Shown: one piece after another, positions 34,674 to 43,481 of the stretch
Numbering within the stretch: the stretch's first letter is position 1
Layout: each line of letters begins with the position of its first letter
Source: JANQIO01 sp965601975
GTDB taxonomy: Bacteria; Pseudomonadota; Gammaproteobacteria; Pseudomonadales; Halieaceae
Assembly (NCBI GenBank): GCA_965601975.1
Contig: OZ271856.1
Location: 2,480,001 to 2,544,000, forward strand
DNA length: 64,000 nt
Direction of reading: 5' to 3'
Program-made: the position numbers and the translations under genes
The notes under the pieces: generated by a model
Told to the model about the DNA's origin: nothing
What the model saw: only the letters and a program-made list of their open reading frames with translations
Database searches by the model: none

Positions 34674-35795
34674 ATGATGACACAGATTGCCCTGTTGGGG
34701 TCCGGGAAAATCGGCAGCATGATTTGCGAACTGCTGCTGGCCAGCGGTGACTTTTCCGTCACGCTGATAGATTCAAACCAGGAATCCCTGGACCGGGTGC
34801 AGGACCCGACCGGCGAACTGACACGGCTTTGCCTGGACGTCACCGACGAGGCAGCGCTGGGCGAGGCCATCAGGGATCACTTCGCGGTCGTCTGCGCCTG
34901 CCCCTTCTACCTGACCCACACCGCCGCGGCCGTCGCACGTAAGGCAGGCGTCCACTACCTGGACCTGACCGAGGATATCAGCAACACGCGGCAGGTCAGG
35001 GAACTGGCCGCAGGCGCAGACACGGCCTTCATTCCCCAGTGCGGGCTGGCACCGGGATTCATCTCCATCGTCGCTCATTCGTTGTGCGAGAAATTCGAGG
35101 CGCTTGAAAGTGTCAGGCTCAGGGTCGGCGCATTGCCCCGCTACCCGACGAACTCCCTGACCTACAACCTCACCTGGAGCACGGACGGCCTGATCAACGA
35201 GTACTGCGAGCCCTGCGAGGCGATCATCGACGGGGAAAGGGTCACCATGCCCGCGATGACCCAGCGCCGGGAGTTCAGCCTGGAGGGCGTGCGCTACGAG
35301 AGCTTCAACACCTCCGGCGGCGTGGGTTCACTGGCCGAGTCCCTGGCTGGCCGGGTCAACAACCTCAGCTACCAGACGATTCGCTATCCCGGGCACTGGG
35401 AGATCATGCAAACCCTGCTGCGCGACCTGCGTCTCGCAGAGCGGCGGGAGCTGCTGAAGGACATACTCGAGTACGCGGTGCCCGCCACACACCAGGACGT
35501 TGCGCTCATCTTCGCCACGGTCAGCGGCCGGCGCAACGGGCAGCTGCTGCAGGACACTTACGTCAACCGGGTCTACAGCCGTGAAATCGGGGGCGTGAAA
35601 CGTTCAGCGATCCAGATCACCACCGCCAGCGCCGCCTGCGCGATGCTCGACCTGCTGCGTGAAGGCAAACTCCCCGAGCGGGGGCTGGTCAGGCAGGAGC
35701 AGGTCGCCCTGGAAGACTTCCTCGCCAATCGTTTCGGCGCCTATTTCCTGCAGGATACAGCGCCGGATGCCACTCCCAGCGACCACCAGGAATAG
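34674..35795 (+). CDS. saccharopine dehydrogenase / lysine 6-dehydrogenase family protein
   Basis: A 373-residue NAD(P)-binding oxidoreductase. An N-terminal Rossmann motif IALLGSGKIGSMICELL is followed by the saccharopine dehydrogenase C-terminal domain (from about residue 125, CGLAPGF onward). The neighbouring ALDH7-type gene starts four bases after its stop. It therefore most likely makes 2-aminoadipate 6-semialdehyde, either from saccharopine or directly from lysine as in lysine 6-dehydrogenases of this size. No lysine-ketoglutarate reductase gene is in the window, which slightly favours the direct route. Two adjacent ATGs (34674, 34677) are possible; neither has a clear ribosome-binding site. 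Confidence 0.8.
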   Translation: MMTQIALLGSGKIGSMICELLLASGDFSVTLIDSNQESLDRVQDPTGELTRLCLDVTDEAALGEAIRDHFAVVCACPFYLTHTAAAVARKAGVHYLDLTEDISNTRQVRELAAGADTAFIPQCGLAPGFISIVAHSLCEKFEALESVRLRVGALPRYPTNSLTYNLTWSTDGLINEYCEPCEAIIDGERVTMPAMTQRREFSLEGVRYESFNTSGGVGSLAESLAGRVNNLSYQTIRYPGHWEIMQTLLRDLRLAERRELLKDILEYAVPATHQDVALIFATVSGRRNGQLLQDTYVNRVYSREIGGVKRSAIQITTASAACAMLDLLREGKLPERGLVRQEQVALEDFLANRFGAYFLQDTAPDATPSDHQE

Positions 35796-35798
35796 ATC

Positions 35799-37310
35799 AT
35801 GAATTCGCTTATCGCACAGCAACTGCCTTCGATTCTCGAACAGTTGAACCTCTCGGGCCTCAGCGGGGAGCTTCTGGTGACATCGCCCGTCGACGGCTGC
35901 GAGCTGGGCAGCGTGCCGCTGGACACAGGGGAAAGCCTGGACGCAAAGGTGGCACTTGCCCGCGAGGCCTTTGATGCCTGGCGGCTGGTCCCCGCGCCGA
36001 GGCGCGGAGAACTGGTGCGGCTGTTCGGCGACGAACTTAGAGCCAACAAGGATGCACTGGGCGCGTTGGTCACCCTGGAGTGCGGCAAGATCCTGCAGGA
36101 AGGCCTGGGCGAAGTGCAGGAGATGATCGACATCTGCGACTTCGCGGTGGGGCTGTCCAGGCAGTTGTACGGCCTTACCCTGCCCTCGGAACGGCCCGGC
36201 CACAGCATGCGGGAAACCTGGCAACCCCTGGGGCCCGTGGCAGTGATTTCCGCCTTCAATTTCCCGGTCGCGGTCTGGGCCTGGAACACGGCGCTGGCGC
36301 TGGTGTGCGGCGACCCCGTGATCTGGAAGCCCTCGGAGAAAACCCCGCTGACGGCCCTGGCCTGCATCGAGCTGTTCAATCGCGCGACGCAGCGCTTTGA
36401 CGACCCGGTCGACCACCTGGCCCAGGTGGTGATCGGCGGCGCGGACATCGGCGAACAACTGGTACGGCATACCGACATCCCCCTGGTCAGCGCCACCGGC
36501 TCCACCCGAATGGGCCGGCAGGTCGGGCCGCTGGTGGCGGAACGTTTCGGTCGCGCCCTGCTGGAACTCGGCGGCAACAATGCCATGATCGTGACGCCCT
36601 CAGCGGACCTGGATATGACCGTCAGGGCCATCCTGTTTTCCGCCGTGGGCACCTGTGGCCAGCGCTGCACCAGCCTGCGGCGACTCATCGTGCACCGGGA
36701 GGCTCACGCCGAGCTCATGACGCGACTGCGCAACGCCTATGACCAGATCAGTATCGGCAACCCGCTGGCTGACACCGTGCTGGTGGGGCCGCTGATTGAC
36801 GCAGCGGCCTTCGACGCCATGCAGGCCCTGCTGGAAAGCCTGCGCCAGGATGGTCGCCCCGTGCACGGTGGCGAACCGGTCGAAGTGGCCGACTGCGACG
36901 GCGGCTGTTACGTAAAGCCCGCGCTGGTCGACATGGATGAACAGGACGACCGGGTGCGCACCGAAACCTTCGCCCCCGTGTTGTACGTGCTGCAGTACGA
37001 CACACTGGAACAGGCCATCGCAATGCACAACGACGTGCCCCAGGGCCTGTCCTCCTGCATCTTTACGCGGGACGTGCTGGAAGCCGAAACGTTCCTGTCC
37101 GCCGCGGGCAGCGACTGCGGCATCGCCAACGTGAATATCGGACCCAGCGGCGCGGAAATCGGGGGCGCTTTCGGCGGCGAAAAGGAAACCGGCGGCGGGC
37201 GGGAATCCGGGTCCGATGCCTGGAAAGCCTACATGCGCCGGCAGACTGTAACGGTCAATTACTCCACCGAGCTGCCGCTGGCCCAGGGCATCGAGTTCCA
37301 CACGGACTGA
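35799..37310 (+). CDS. 2-aminoadipate 6-semialdehyde dehydrogenase (ALDH7 / antiquitin-like)
   Basis: A 503-residue aldehyde dehydrogenase. The catalytic cysteine is in GTCGQRCTS and the general-base glutamate in LLELGGNNA. ISAFNFPVAVWAWN and WKPSEKTPL form the NAD-binding part. The C-terminal GAFGGEKETGGGRESGSDAWK is the family signature of ALDH7A1/antiquitin and AmaB enzymes, which oxidise aminoadipate semialdehyde to 2-aminoadipate. It is in an operon with the saccharopine/lysine dehydrogenase-like gene, supporting a lysine-degradation role. Confidence 0.88.
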   Translation: MNSLIAQQLPSILEQLNLSGLSGELLVTSPVDGCELGSVPLDTGESLDAKVALAREAFDAWRLVPAPRRGELVRLFGDELRANKDALGALVTLECGKILQEGLGEVQEMIDICDFAVGLSRQLYGLTLPSERPGHSMRETWQPLGPVAVISAFNFPVAVWAWNTALALVCGDPVIWKPSEKTPLTALACIELFNRATQRFDDPVDHLAQVVIGGADIGEQLVRHTDIPLVSATGSTRMGRQVGPLVAERFGRALLELGGNNAMIVTPSADLDMTVRAILFSAVGTCGQRCTSLRRLIVHREAHAELMTRLRNAYDQISIGNPLADTVLVGPLIDAAAFDAMQALLESLRQDGRPVHGGEPVEVADCDGGCYVKPALVDMDEQDDRVRTETFAPVLYVLQYDTLEQAIAMHNDVPQGLSSCIFTRDVLEAETFLSAAGSDCGIANVNIGPSGAEIGGAFGGEKETGGGRESGSDAWKAYMRRQTVTVNYSTELPLAQGIEFHTD

Positions 37311-37334
37311 GCAACCGCGCCCCCCACGGGGCAC

Positions 37335-37363
37335 TTGCTATTATGTAACGATCATTACATAAT
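37335..37363 (+). promoter_or_regulatory. TetR-type operator overlapping the promoter of the regulator operon
   Basis: Perfect inverted repeat ATTATGTAA-(6 bp)-TTACATAAT at 37340-37363. It coincides with a promoter: -35 TTGCTA (37335-37340), 17-bp spacer, -10 CATAAT (37358-37363). Binding of the downstream TetR protein here would block RNA polymerase, so autorepression is likely. Confidence 0.7.
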
Positions 37364-37396
37364 CAGCGACCTCTCAAGCCAGAGCGCTAGCCAGCC

Positions 37397-37996
37397 ATGG
37401 CCAGACCTGTCCAGATCGACCGCAAACGCGCCCTGAAAGCTGCCCGGGAACTGTTCTGGCGCCAGGGCTATACCGCAACCTCCATGAATCAGCTGCTGGA
37501 GGCGACCGGTATGGGCGCCGGCAGTTTCTACGCCGCGTTTGGCAACAAGTCCCGCCTGTTCGAACTGGCAGCCGACCATTACGCCGATTGGTCGGAGGCA
37601 CAATTTTCAGGTACCAGGCGCGACCACGCTGGACTCGATGCCCTGCGCATGTTCCTGGAGAAAACCCTGGTCGATGTCAGCGATGTTGCCCGCCGCAAGG
37701 GCTGCCTGCTGGTAAACAGTGCGCTGGAGCTTGAAGGCGTCGAGCCGCAACTGCATGACGTGGTTTCCGCCCACCTGGCGGCTTTTGCCGCCTCGATACG
37801 CAGCTGCCTCGAGGACGCCGCCGAGCGGGAAGAGCTGCGCGCAGGTATTTCCGTCACCGACGCTGCGGCGCTGATGATGACACTGATCCATGGGCTCAGG
37901 GTCGAGAGCCGGCTGGGACTGAACCGGGCGGACGCCGGCAATCGCGTGAACACCATGATCCATCTCGTAGCGAGGGAGACAACACCGTGCAAGTAA
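37397..37996 (+). CDS. TetR family transcriptional regulator
   Basis: A 199-residue repressor. The helix-turn-helix is at about residues 10-50 (AARELFWRQGYTATSMNQLL then MGAGSFYAAFGNKSRLF), followed by an all-helical ligand domain. A palindromic operator overlaps the presumed promoter 34 bp upstream. The gene overlaps the next one, a crotonase with a GTG start, by 10 bp, so it heads an operon of crotonase, DUF1993 and glutathione transferase genes. The ligand may be an electrophile or acyl-CoA, judging from those neighbours. Confidence 0.9.
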   Translation: MARPVQIDRKRALKAARELFWRQGYTATSMNQLLEATGMGAGSFYAAFGNKSRLFELAADHYADWSEAQFSGTRRDHAGLDALRMFLEKTLVDVSDVARRKGCLLVNSALELEGVEPQLHDVVSAHLAAFAASIRSCLEDAAEREELRAGISVTDAAALMMTLIHGLRVESRLGLNRADAGNRVNTMIHLVARETTPCK

Positions 37997-38655
37997 GCTT
38001 CGACATTCAGGACGATATCGCAGTTATCGCGATGGACGACGGCAAGAAGAACGCCATCACACCCGATGCGGCGCCAGCCATCCTCGCGGCACTGGAAGAG
38101 GCCGACGACAGGGCCAAGGCGATCGTGCTGGCCGGCCGACCCGGCGCGTTTTGCGCGGGTTTTGACCTGGCGACCATGACCAGCGGCGACCAGCAGGCCA
38201 TCGCCGACCTGTCACACGCGGGGGCGAGCATCCTGCTGCACCTGTTCGGGACGGGCAAACCCACCGTCGCAGCCTGTACCGGCCACGCCTTCACCATCGG
38301 GGCCCTCTGGCTGCTGGCCTGCGATACCCGCATCGGCGAGGACGGCGCCTTCAAGTTCGGCATGAACGAAACCGTCATGGGCATGGTGCTGCCCCCCTGG
38401 GCCATGGAGCCGCTGAAGTATCGCGTCGCGTCGACGGCATTCGTCCCCGTCGTTGCCCAGTCGGCAATTCTCGACCCGGCAGGCGCCGTGCAGGCGGGTT
38501 TTCTCGACCAACTGGTGCCCGAGGGCAAAGCCATCGATACTGCGGTAGCCCTGGCAGGCGAACTCGCGAAGCTACCGGGCAAGGCCTACGCCGGGAACAA
38601 GCTGATACCGAGGCAACAGGCGCTGGATATCATGTCCGCAGATCTCGCGGCATGA
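37987..38655 (+). CDS. crotonase / enoyl-CoA hydratase-isomerase family protein (second copy)
   Basis: A 222-residue crotonase-fold protein starting at a GTG inside the end of the TetR gene. The oxyanion segment is GAFCAGFDL. As in the paralogue at 33937-34641, the first catalytic glutamate position is non-acidic (IGALWLLACDT), whereas the second is kept (GMNETVMGM). The two proteins clearly form one subfamily, and they bracket the lysine-type dehydrogenase genes on either side. The reaction is unknown; acyl-CoA isomerisation is a plausible guess. Confidence 0.84.
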   Translation: MQVSFDIQDDIAVIAMDDGKKNAITPDAAPAILAALEEADDRAKAIVLAGRPGAFCAGFDLATMTSGDQQAIADLSHAGASILLHLFGTGKPTVAACTGHAFTIGALWLLACDTRIGEDGAFKFGMNETVMGMVLPPWAMEPLKYRVASTAFVPVVAQSAILDPAGAVQAGFLDQLVPEGKAIDTAVALAGELAKLPGKAYAGNKLIPRQQALDIMSADLAA

Positions 38656-38689
38656 CAGTGACGCAACAGACAGCAGAGGAATACGAGCA

Positions 38690-39211
38690 ATGACGATTTC
38701 ATTTTACGACGCCAGCGTGGACGCTTACCTGCGAACCCTGGGGGGCGTGGCCCATGTCCTGGAGAAGGGAAAGGCCTATGCAGACGCGGGCCATCTCGAC
38801 CTGGACGAACTGGTCAAGTACAAGCTGCGTGACGACATGGCGCCCTTCAGCTTCCAGATTATCTCGGTCTGGCACCACTCCCTGGGCGCTATCAAGGGCT
38901 TCAAGGCCGGCCTGTTCGAACCGCCACCCAAAATGTCCGGCATGACTTTCGAAAAGTGCCGGGACCTGGTGGCCGAGGCGACCGAGAGCCTCAAGGCCGA
39001 GTCTCCCGAGGACATCAATGCGCTGGCAGACCAGCCCATGACATTCCGCATGGGCGGCAATGACATGCCCTTCACGACAACCAACTTCCTGCTGTCCTTT
39101 TCCCTGCCCAACTTCTATTTCCACGCCACCACAGCCTATGACGTGCTGCGAATCCACGGCGTGCCACTGGGGAAGATGGACTACCTGGGCAACATCAAAG
39201 TGGGCCATTAA
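38690..39211 (+). CDS. DUF1993 family protein
   Basis: A 173-residue, mostly helical protein of the DUF1993 family, which is related in shape to DinB-like four-helix bundles. Conserved blocks include LAPFSFQI-like MAPFSFQIISVWHHSLGAIK and a C-terminal PNFYFHATTAYDVLRIHGVPLGK. Histidines at about 61, 62 and 150 could bind a metal. A ribosome-binding site GAGGAA precedes the ATG. It is third gene in the TetR-controlled operon, 34 bp after the crotonase and 30 bp before a glutathione transferase. Function unknown. Confidence 0.8.
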   Translation: MTISFYDASVDAYLRTLGGVAHVLEKGKAYADAGHLDLDELVKYKLRDDMAPFSFQIISVWHHSLGAIKGFKAGLFEPPPKMSGMTFEKCRDLVAEATESLKAESPEDINALADQPMTFRMGGNDMPFTTTNFLLSFSLPNFYFHATTAYDVLRIHGVPLGKMDYLGNIKVGH

Positions 39212-39241
39212 CCCGGACGCGATTCGCGAGGAGCCACCCCT

Positions 39242-39976
39242 ATGTCAATGGAACTCTGGTCATACGCCACACCCAACGGCTGGAAAGTCACCATCATGCT
39301 GGAGGAACTGAAGGAGGCCGGGGTCGAACTGCCTGAGGTGGAACTGGTCACCGTGAACATCATGAACCGCGACCAGTTTGGCGAGGACTTCACGGCGATC
39401 AATCCCAATCAGAAGATTCCCGGCCTGCGCGACGGCGACCGGACGCTGATGGAGAGCTGCGCCATCCTGATGTACCTGGGGGAAAAGTATCCCTCTCCCC
39501 TGCTGCCCCAGGACGCGTCACGCTGGGATGTCATCCAGTGGCTGTTCTGGCAGGCGGCCAACCTGGGGCCGGTATTCGGCAACAAGCTGAGCTACACCCG
39601 GTACATGGACGACATTCCTGCCGAGCAGAGAGTGCACCCGCTGCAACGCTTCAATAATGAAGCCCAGCGACTGTTACGGGTTTTGAACAAGCAGCTAGAG
39701 GGCCGCGATTACATCTGCGGCGACCACTTCACCATCGCCGACATCGCCTGTTACCCCTGGGTGCGGGGCTGGAAGTGGAGCAAGATCGATATCACGGGAC
39801 ACGCCAACGTGGTGGCCTGGGTCGACCGGGTTCGGGCCCGCCCCGCGGTGGAACGCGGCCTTGCCTACGGCTTCGATGAAAACCAGATCGACCAGTGGAG
39901 CGAAGAGACCAAGAAGCGCTATGCCTCCGGCGGCGCGTCCATTGCCTCCAACGAGAGCATTGCTTCCGACAGTTGA
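39242..39976 (+). CDS. glutathione S-transferase (Ure2p/YfcG-like)
   Basis: A 244-residue glutathione transferase. The thioredoxin-like N-terminal domain is at about 1-85 (MELWSYATPNGWKVTIMLEE, NPNQKIPGLRDGD, LMESCAILMYLGEKY with the glutathione-binding E-S pair). The helical C-terminal domain contains GDHFTIADIACYPWVRGW. The TPNGWK motif is typical of the YfcG/Ure2p-like group, which often acts as a disulfide-bond reductase. GAGGAG lies eight bases before the ATG. It is the last gene of the TetR operon and is convergent with galE. Confidence 0.92.
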   Translation: MSMELWSYATPNGWKVTIMLEELKEAGVELPEVELVTVNIMNRDQFGEDFTAINPNQKIPGLRDGDRTLMESCAILMYLGEKYPSPLLPQDASRWDVIQWLFWQAANLGPVFGNKLSYTRYMDDIPAEQRVHPLQRFNNEAQRLLRVLNKQLEGRDYICGDHFTIADIACYPWVRGWKWSKIDITGHANVVAWVDRVRARPAVERGLAYGFDENQIDQWSEETKKRYASGGASIASNESIASDS

Positions 39977-40007
39977 GTCTGCGTAGCGGAGCTGCGCGAA
40001 GAACCGA

Positions 40008-41015
40008 TCAGCTGCTGCTGTAACCGTCCGGGTTGTGCTGGAACCAGTTCCAGGCGTCGCGGACCATCTGCTCCAGGTCAAATTCCGGGCGCCAGTCCAG
40101 CTCTTCCTCAGCCCGCGCGATATCCGCGATGAACTGCCCAAGGTCACCCTCGCGGGCGGGACCGAAAGCGTGGGGAATTTTTTGGCCCGCCACTTCCTCG
40201 AAGCAGCGCAGCACTTCCAGCACCGTGTGGCCCTTGCCGGTGCCCAGGTTGATCGGGGTGAATCCGTTTTTCTTCTCCAGCAGTTCCAGCGCTTTCACAT
40301 GCCCGCGGGCCAGGTCCATCACGTGGACATAGTCGCGTACCGCAGTCCCGTTGTGGGTCGCATAGTCCTTGCCGTGGACGGTGAACCGGTCTCGCTTCCC
40401 GGTCAGGACCCTGGAAATACAGGCAGAAATGCTGCCCACCCCCAACTTGGGGTCTTCCCCGAGCTTGCCTGTGTGAAAGGCGCCGGCGGGATTGAAGCAG
40501 CGCAGGGCCACGGCGTTCCAGTCCTGGGCCTCACAGCGCTCCCGCAGGTGGTTTTCCGCGGCGAGCTTTGACTCGCCGTAGGGGTTTGTGGGCTGCAGGT
40601 CCGCCGTCTCGGGGATGGGCTCTGCGCTGTCGATCCCGTAGACCGCGGCGGACGAGGTGAGGACGATGTCGCGCACCTTGAACTGTTCCATGACATCGCA
40701 CAGGGCGATGGTGCCTTCGACGTTCACGGCGTTGTAGAGGTCGGGATTGGCGATGGAAGCGGGAATGGAGTTGAGCCCGGCCGCGTGAATGACCAGGTCG
40801 ATATCGAAATCCTTGAACAGGCGCTCCAGCACCTGCTGGTCGCGAACGTCCGCCTTCACGGTCCACAGGTTGCGGTAGGTAATCTCCTCCACCCTGGACA
40901 GCGCCCCCGCACGCTGGTTGTCGACCACGACAACCCCATAGCCTGAATGCAGGAGTTCAACGCAGGTGTGTGTGCTGATGTAGCCACCCCCGCCTGTAAC
41001 GAATACGGTCTTCAC
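40008..41015 (-). CDS. galE: UDP-glucose 4-epimerase
   Basis: Interconverts UDP-glucose and UDP-galactose using tightly bound NAD. The 335-residue length matches E. coli GalE (338). The catalytic tyrosine and lysine are in NPYGESKLAAE and the catalytic serine in LTSSAAVYG. The C-terminal LDWRPEFDLEQMVRDAWNW is typical. Odd point: the dinucleotide motif reads GGGGYIS where the family has GGxGYIG, so the third glycine is serine (codon AGC instead of GGC). It is convergent with the glutathione transferase gene, and upstream of it begins AT-rich accessory DNA. Confidence 0.93.
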   Translation of the reverse strand: MKTVFVTGGGGYISTHTCVELLHSGYGVVVVDNQRAGALSRVEEITYRNLWTVKADVRDQQVLERLFKDFDIDLVIHAAGLNSIPASIANPDLYNAVNVEGTIALCDVMEQFKVRDIVLTSSAAVYGIDSAEPIPETADLQPTNPYGESKLAAENHLRERCEAQDWNAVALRCFNPAGAFHTGKLGEDPKLGVGSISACISRVLTGKRDRFTVHGKDYATHNGTAVRDYVHVMDLARGHVKALELLEKKNGFTPINLGTGKGHTVLEVLRCFEEVAGQKIPHAFGPAREGDLGQFIADIARAEEELDWRPEFDLEQMVRDAWNWFQHNPDGYSSS

Positions 41016-41504
41016 GCTTGCTGTCTCATTTTTTTGCGTAGTGTAACAGCCGTGCGTAACTGTCCAAGCCCACTGCCATCAACTTGCGGCACAGGTAGCA
41101 GTTTGGATCAATTTTTGTCAGTAATCGCTGACCGACATCAATCCTGACTTACCTTCAGGGATGCCACAATGAATCGTCATAACTCATTGTTTTCAATTAT
41201 TTTTTTGAACCTTCATTGTCAGAAAACTGCATTATTCTTAGCCTCTTTAGCCCAAAATCAGGAGTTATTGGCTACCTGAGCGACTCAAGTCACAAAGCGC
41301 CAAAATTGGGAAATTCCAATCATCGCTGGCTCCCAAAGAAAGACTCAACAAATCGCCTAGCCCTTCACAAAGCTAATACGAGAGAATAGATATCGCACTA
41401 GAATGGCCATGCAGAATCGCAAGAATCATGTGGCCCTACCCCGTTATTCGTCTTGAAATGGAATTCTTAATAATCTGAGCTTCTTGTTAGATAGTGGAGG
41501 ATCA
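41016..41504. other. AT-rich intergenic region at the left edge of the accessory island
   Basis: No gene is supported. Base composition falls abruptly from that of galE, with runs such as ATTATTTTTTTG near 41200. The left part must carry the galE promoter and the right part that of the GYF-RDD gene, but neither is convincing. I searched for a copy of the tRNA-Asp or tRNA-Val 3' end as an attachment site and found none. Confidence 0.5.
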
Positions 41505-42605
41505 ATGACTACAGGGGAAAAGGACTGGTTCTACCAAGATGGTGATCAGAAGGTGGGCCCCTTTGATCTAGAGCAACTGGTTAAGCTCAACGAGAGTGGA
41601 ATTATCTCGGCTGAAACACTAGTTGGAAGGCCTTCGGAAGATCAATGGTTCCACTATCAAAGCCTAGTAGGGAGCGACGGGCGCATAGCGGACAAGACTT
41701 GGTATTACAAAGACGGCCCTGATTCAGTCGGACCCTTTGATCCCTTTGGTTTGTTGAAGATGTATGAGAAGGGTGTAATTTCAGAAGATTCCCTCATACA
41801 GCATGTCAAGGGAAGCCAGTGGGTGCTTTTCAAAGAACACTTTGGCCTGTACAGAAGCCAAAGCGAGAACTCAGCTCCCAATTCAATAGCTGGAAGCCAA
41901 CCCCCTGATTCAGTACAAGATCCATGGACGGGCGAAGCTCGAACAGCATCAACTTCGCAACCCATTGGCGAACCAGTATCAAGTGCCCTGCCAGTTCGCG
42001 ATCCGAATGTAGCCACCTCCGAGATTCAAAGTGATGGGGAACCAGACGCATCTTTACCTACCGGTTGGGTGATGGGGCACAGGGTTCCGTGGCGAAGATA
42101 CGGAGCGAGATTGCTGGATATCTCAGTAAATGGAATGATCGGCATAGTGCCAATAGCCACAGCCTGGTATGCAGTCGCACCATCAAGCGCGGATGCATTT
42201 TTCAATGACCTGAATCCATTGCTCGACGTTGTATTAACCTCTCTACTTGGTTGTTTTATATCGGGCATATTTATCGGGTTCTCGGGAAGCTCGCTGGGAA
42301 AATGGATATTCGGAGTACAGGTACTGGGACAAAACATGAAACCCATAGGCGTGGCACAGGGCATCCAGCGGGACATAGAGATTTGGTTTAAAGGCTTAGG
42401 GTGCGGTATTCCGCTCATCTCCCTGTTCACTCTTGTGTCTGCTTACAACAGGCTCAAGGAAAAAGGTATTACCAGCTGGGATGAGGGCAGTGGATATCTT
42501 GTAGTGCACCGAGAAAGCACCAAGTTGCAATCTCTGATGAATGTTGTTGGCGTCCTACTAATTATTGTTGTTCAGTTTTCCATTCGATTACTGGGGGAAA
42601 GCTAG
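41505..42605 (+). CDS. membrane protein with two GYF-type domains and an RDD domain
   Basis: A 366-residue protein. Two N-terminal repeats of the bacterial GYF_2 type (WFYQDGDQKVGPFDLEQL at about 7-24 and WYYKDGPDSVGPFDPFGL at about 66-83) probably bind proline-rich peptides or partner proteins. A Ser/Pro-rich linker follows. A C-terminal RDD-like membrane domain (about 195-365) starts VPWRRYGARLLDISVNG and has four hydrophobic spans. The ATG at 41505 is chosen because GGAGG lies five bases upstream; a TTG seven codons earlier is possible. It is first of three closely spaced plus-strand genes. The function is likely membrane anchoring and sensing; inference. Confidence 0.75.
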   Translation: MTTGEKDWFYQDGDQKVGPFDLEQLVKLNESGIISAETLVGRPSEDQWFHYQSLVGSDGRIADKTWYYKDGPDSVGPFDPFGLLKMYEKGVISEDSLIQHVKGSQWVLFKEHFGLYRSQSENSAPNSIAGSQPPDSVQDPWTGEARTASTSQPIGEPVSSALPVRDPNVATSEIQSDGEPDASLPTGWVMGHRVPWRRYGARLLDISVNGMIGIVPIATAWYAVAPSSADAFFNDLNPLLDVVLTSLLGCFISGIFIGFSGSSLGKWIFGVQVLGQNMKPIGVAQGIQRDIEIWFKGLGCGIPLISLFTLVSAYNRLKEKGITSWDEGSGYLVVHRESTKLQSLMNVVGVLLIIVVQFSIRLLGES

Positions 42606-42631
42606 GGTACTCGCATTAGTAGGAAATAGTT

Positions 42632-43435
42632 TTGCCCGGGATACTACTCATACTTCTTCTCTTATCCTTACCCGTTCAATATCTGCTGGGCCACGTGCTT
42701 TCAGATGCAATTCATCATGGATTAAGCGCGGTCCTGCTGCTTCTTTCAACTCAGGCTTTCACGTTTCTAGTTTCCATAGCCGCCTACATCAGACTACTTG
42801 GCCTGTTATCCACCAGGGGAGCTGGCAGCAGGGTACTTGTAGTGCTTGCATTTTCAACACTGACCTTACAAGGAGCGGTTCTTCTGGGTATAGCCACTCG
42901 GACACCTGAGATTATTGCTGGTGCCAGTCAAGCGTCGCAAATGAATCACGCGGTGGTCCAAAGAGCAAATGATAGAACCCTCGTGCTTGATGGCCAAATT
43001 GGCTTGGAAACCAAGCGCTCTCTTGAAGTAGAACTCGAGCAGGGAGGAATTGAGGCAATTCTCCTCTCTAGCAATGGCGGCTACATAGATCTATCTCTAA
43101 AAATTTCAAGGCTTATACAGGAACACCAACTCGATGTGTACGTCGTGAATGAGTGCTCCAGTGCTTGCGTAATTCTTGCGCTCTCTGGGGAAAGTTTGTA
43201 TGCGGAGCCCGACGCAAAGTTCGGGTTTCATAGAGCTCAGACGGCCACAAAAAGGGACGGCCAAGTTGCAGACTACATGAGAACTCAGGCAACAAACGCA
43301 ATGATCGATTTCTTCAAGCACAAGAACGTGCCCGCTCACATACTGGAACGCGCGGAAAATACGAGCAGTGATGACATGTTCTACTTTAGCGGCGAAGACC
43401 TATATAGAGAGGGTTTGGTTAGAGAGCTGCTCTAA
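42632..43435 (+). CDS. membrane-anchored ClpP/crotonase-fold protein, possible serine protease
   Basis: A 267-residue protein with three N-terminal hydrophobic spans (about 1-22, 30-58, 66-92) and a C-terminal ClpP-like domain. That domain has LSSNGGYIDLSLKISRLI, which looks like the oxyanion loop. A serine pair in NECSSACVILALSG sits where the ClpP nucleophile lies, and a histidine in FGFHRA follows at the right distance. It resembles the periplasmic COG3904 group. The start is a TTG with AGGA seven bases upstream, 26 bp after the GYF-RDD gene. Protease activity is plausible but unproven. Confidence 0.7.
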   Translation: MPGILLILLLLSLPVQYLLGHVLSDAIHHGLSAVLLLLSTQAFTFLVSIAAYIRLLGLLSTRGAGSRVLVVLAFSTLTLQGAVLLGIATRTPEIIAGASQASQMNHAVVQRANDRTLVLDGQIGLETKRSLEVELEQGGIEAILLSSNGGYIDLSLKISRLIQEHQLDVYVVNECSSACVILALSGESLYAEPDAKFGFHRAQTATKRDGQVADYMRTQATNAMIDFFKHKNVPAHILERAENTSSDDMFYFSGEDLYREGLVRELL

Positions 43436-43481
43436 TCTCAGGAACATCAATTCGACCCCAGTTAATTTGAGGATTCAAAAC

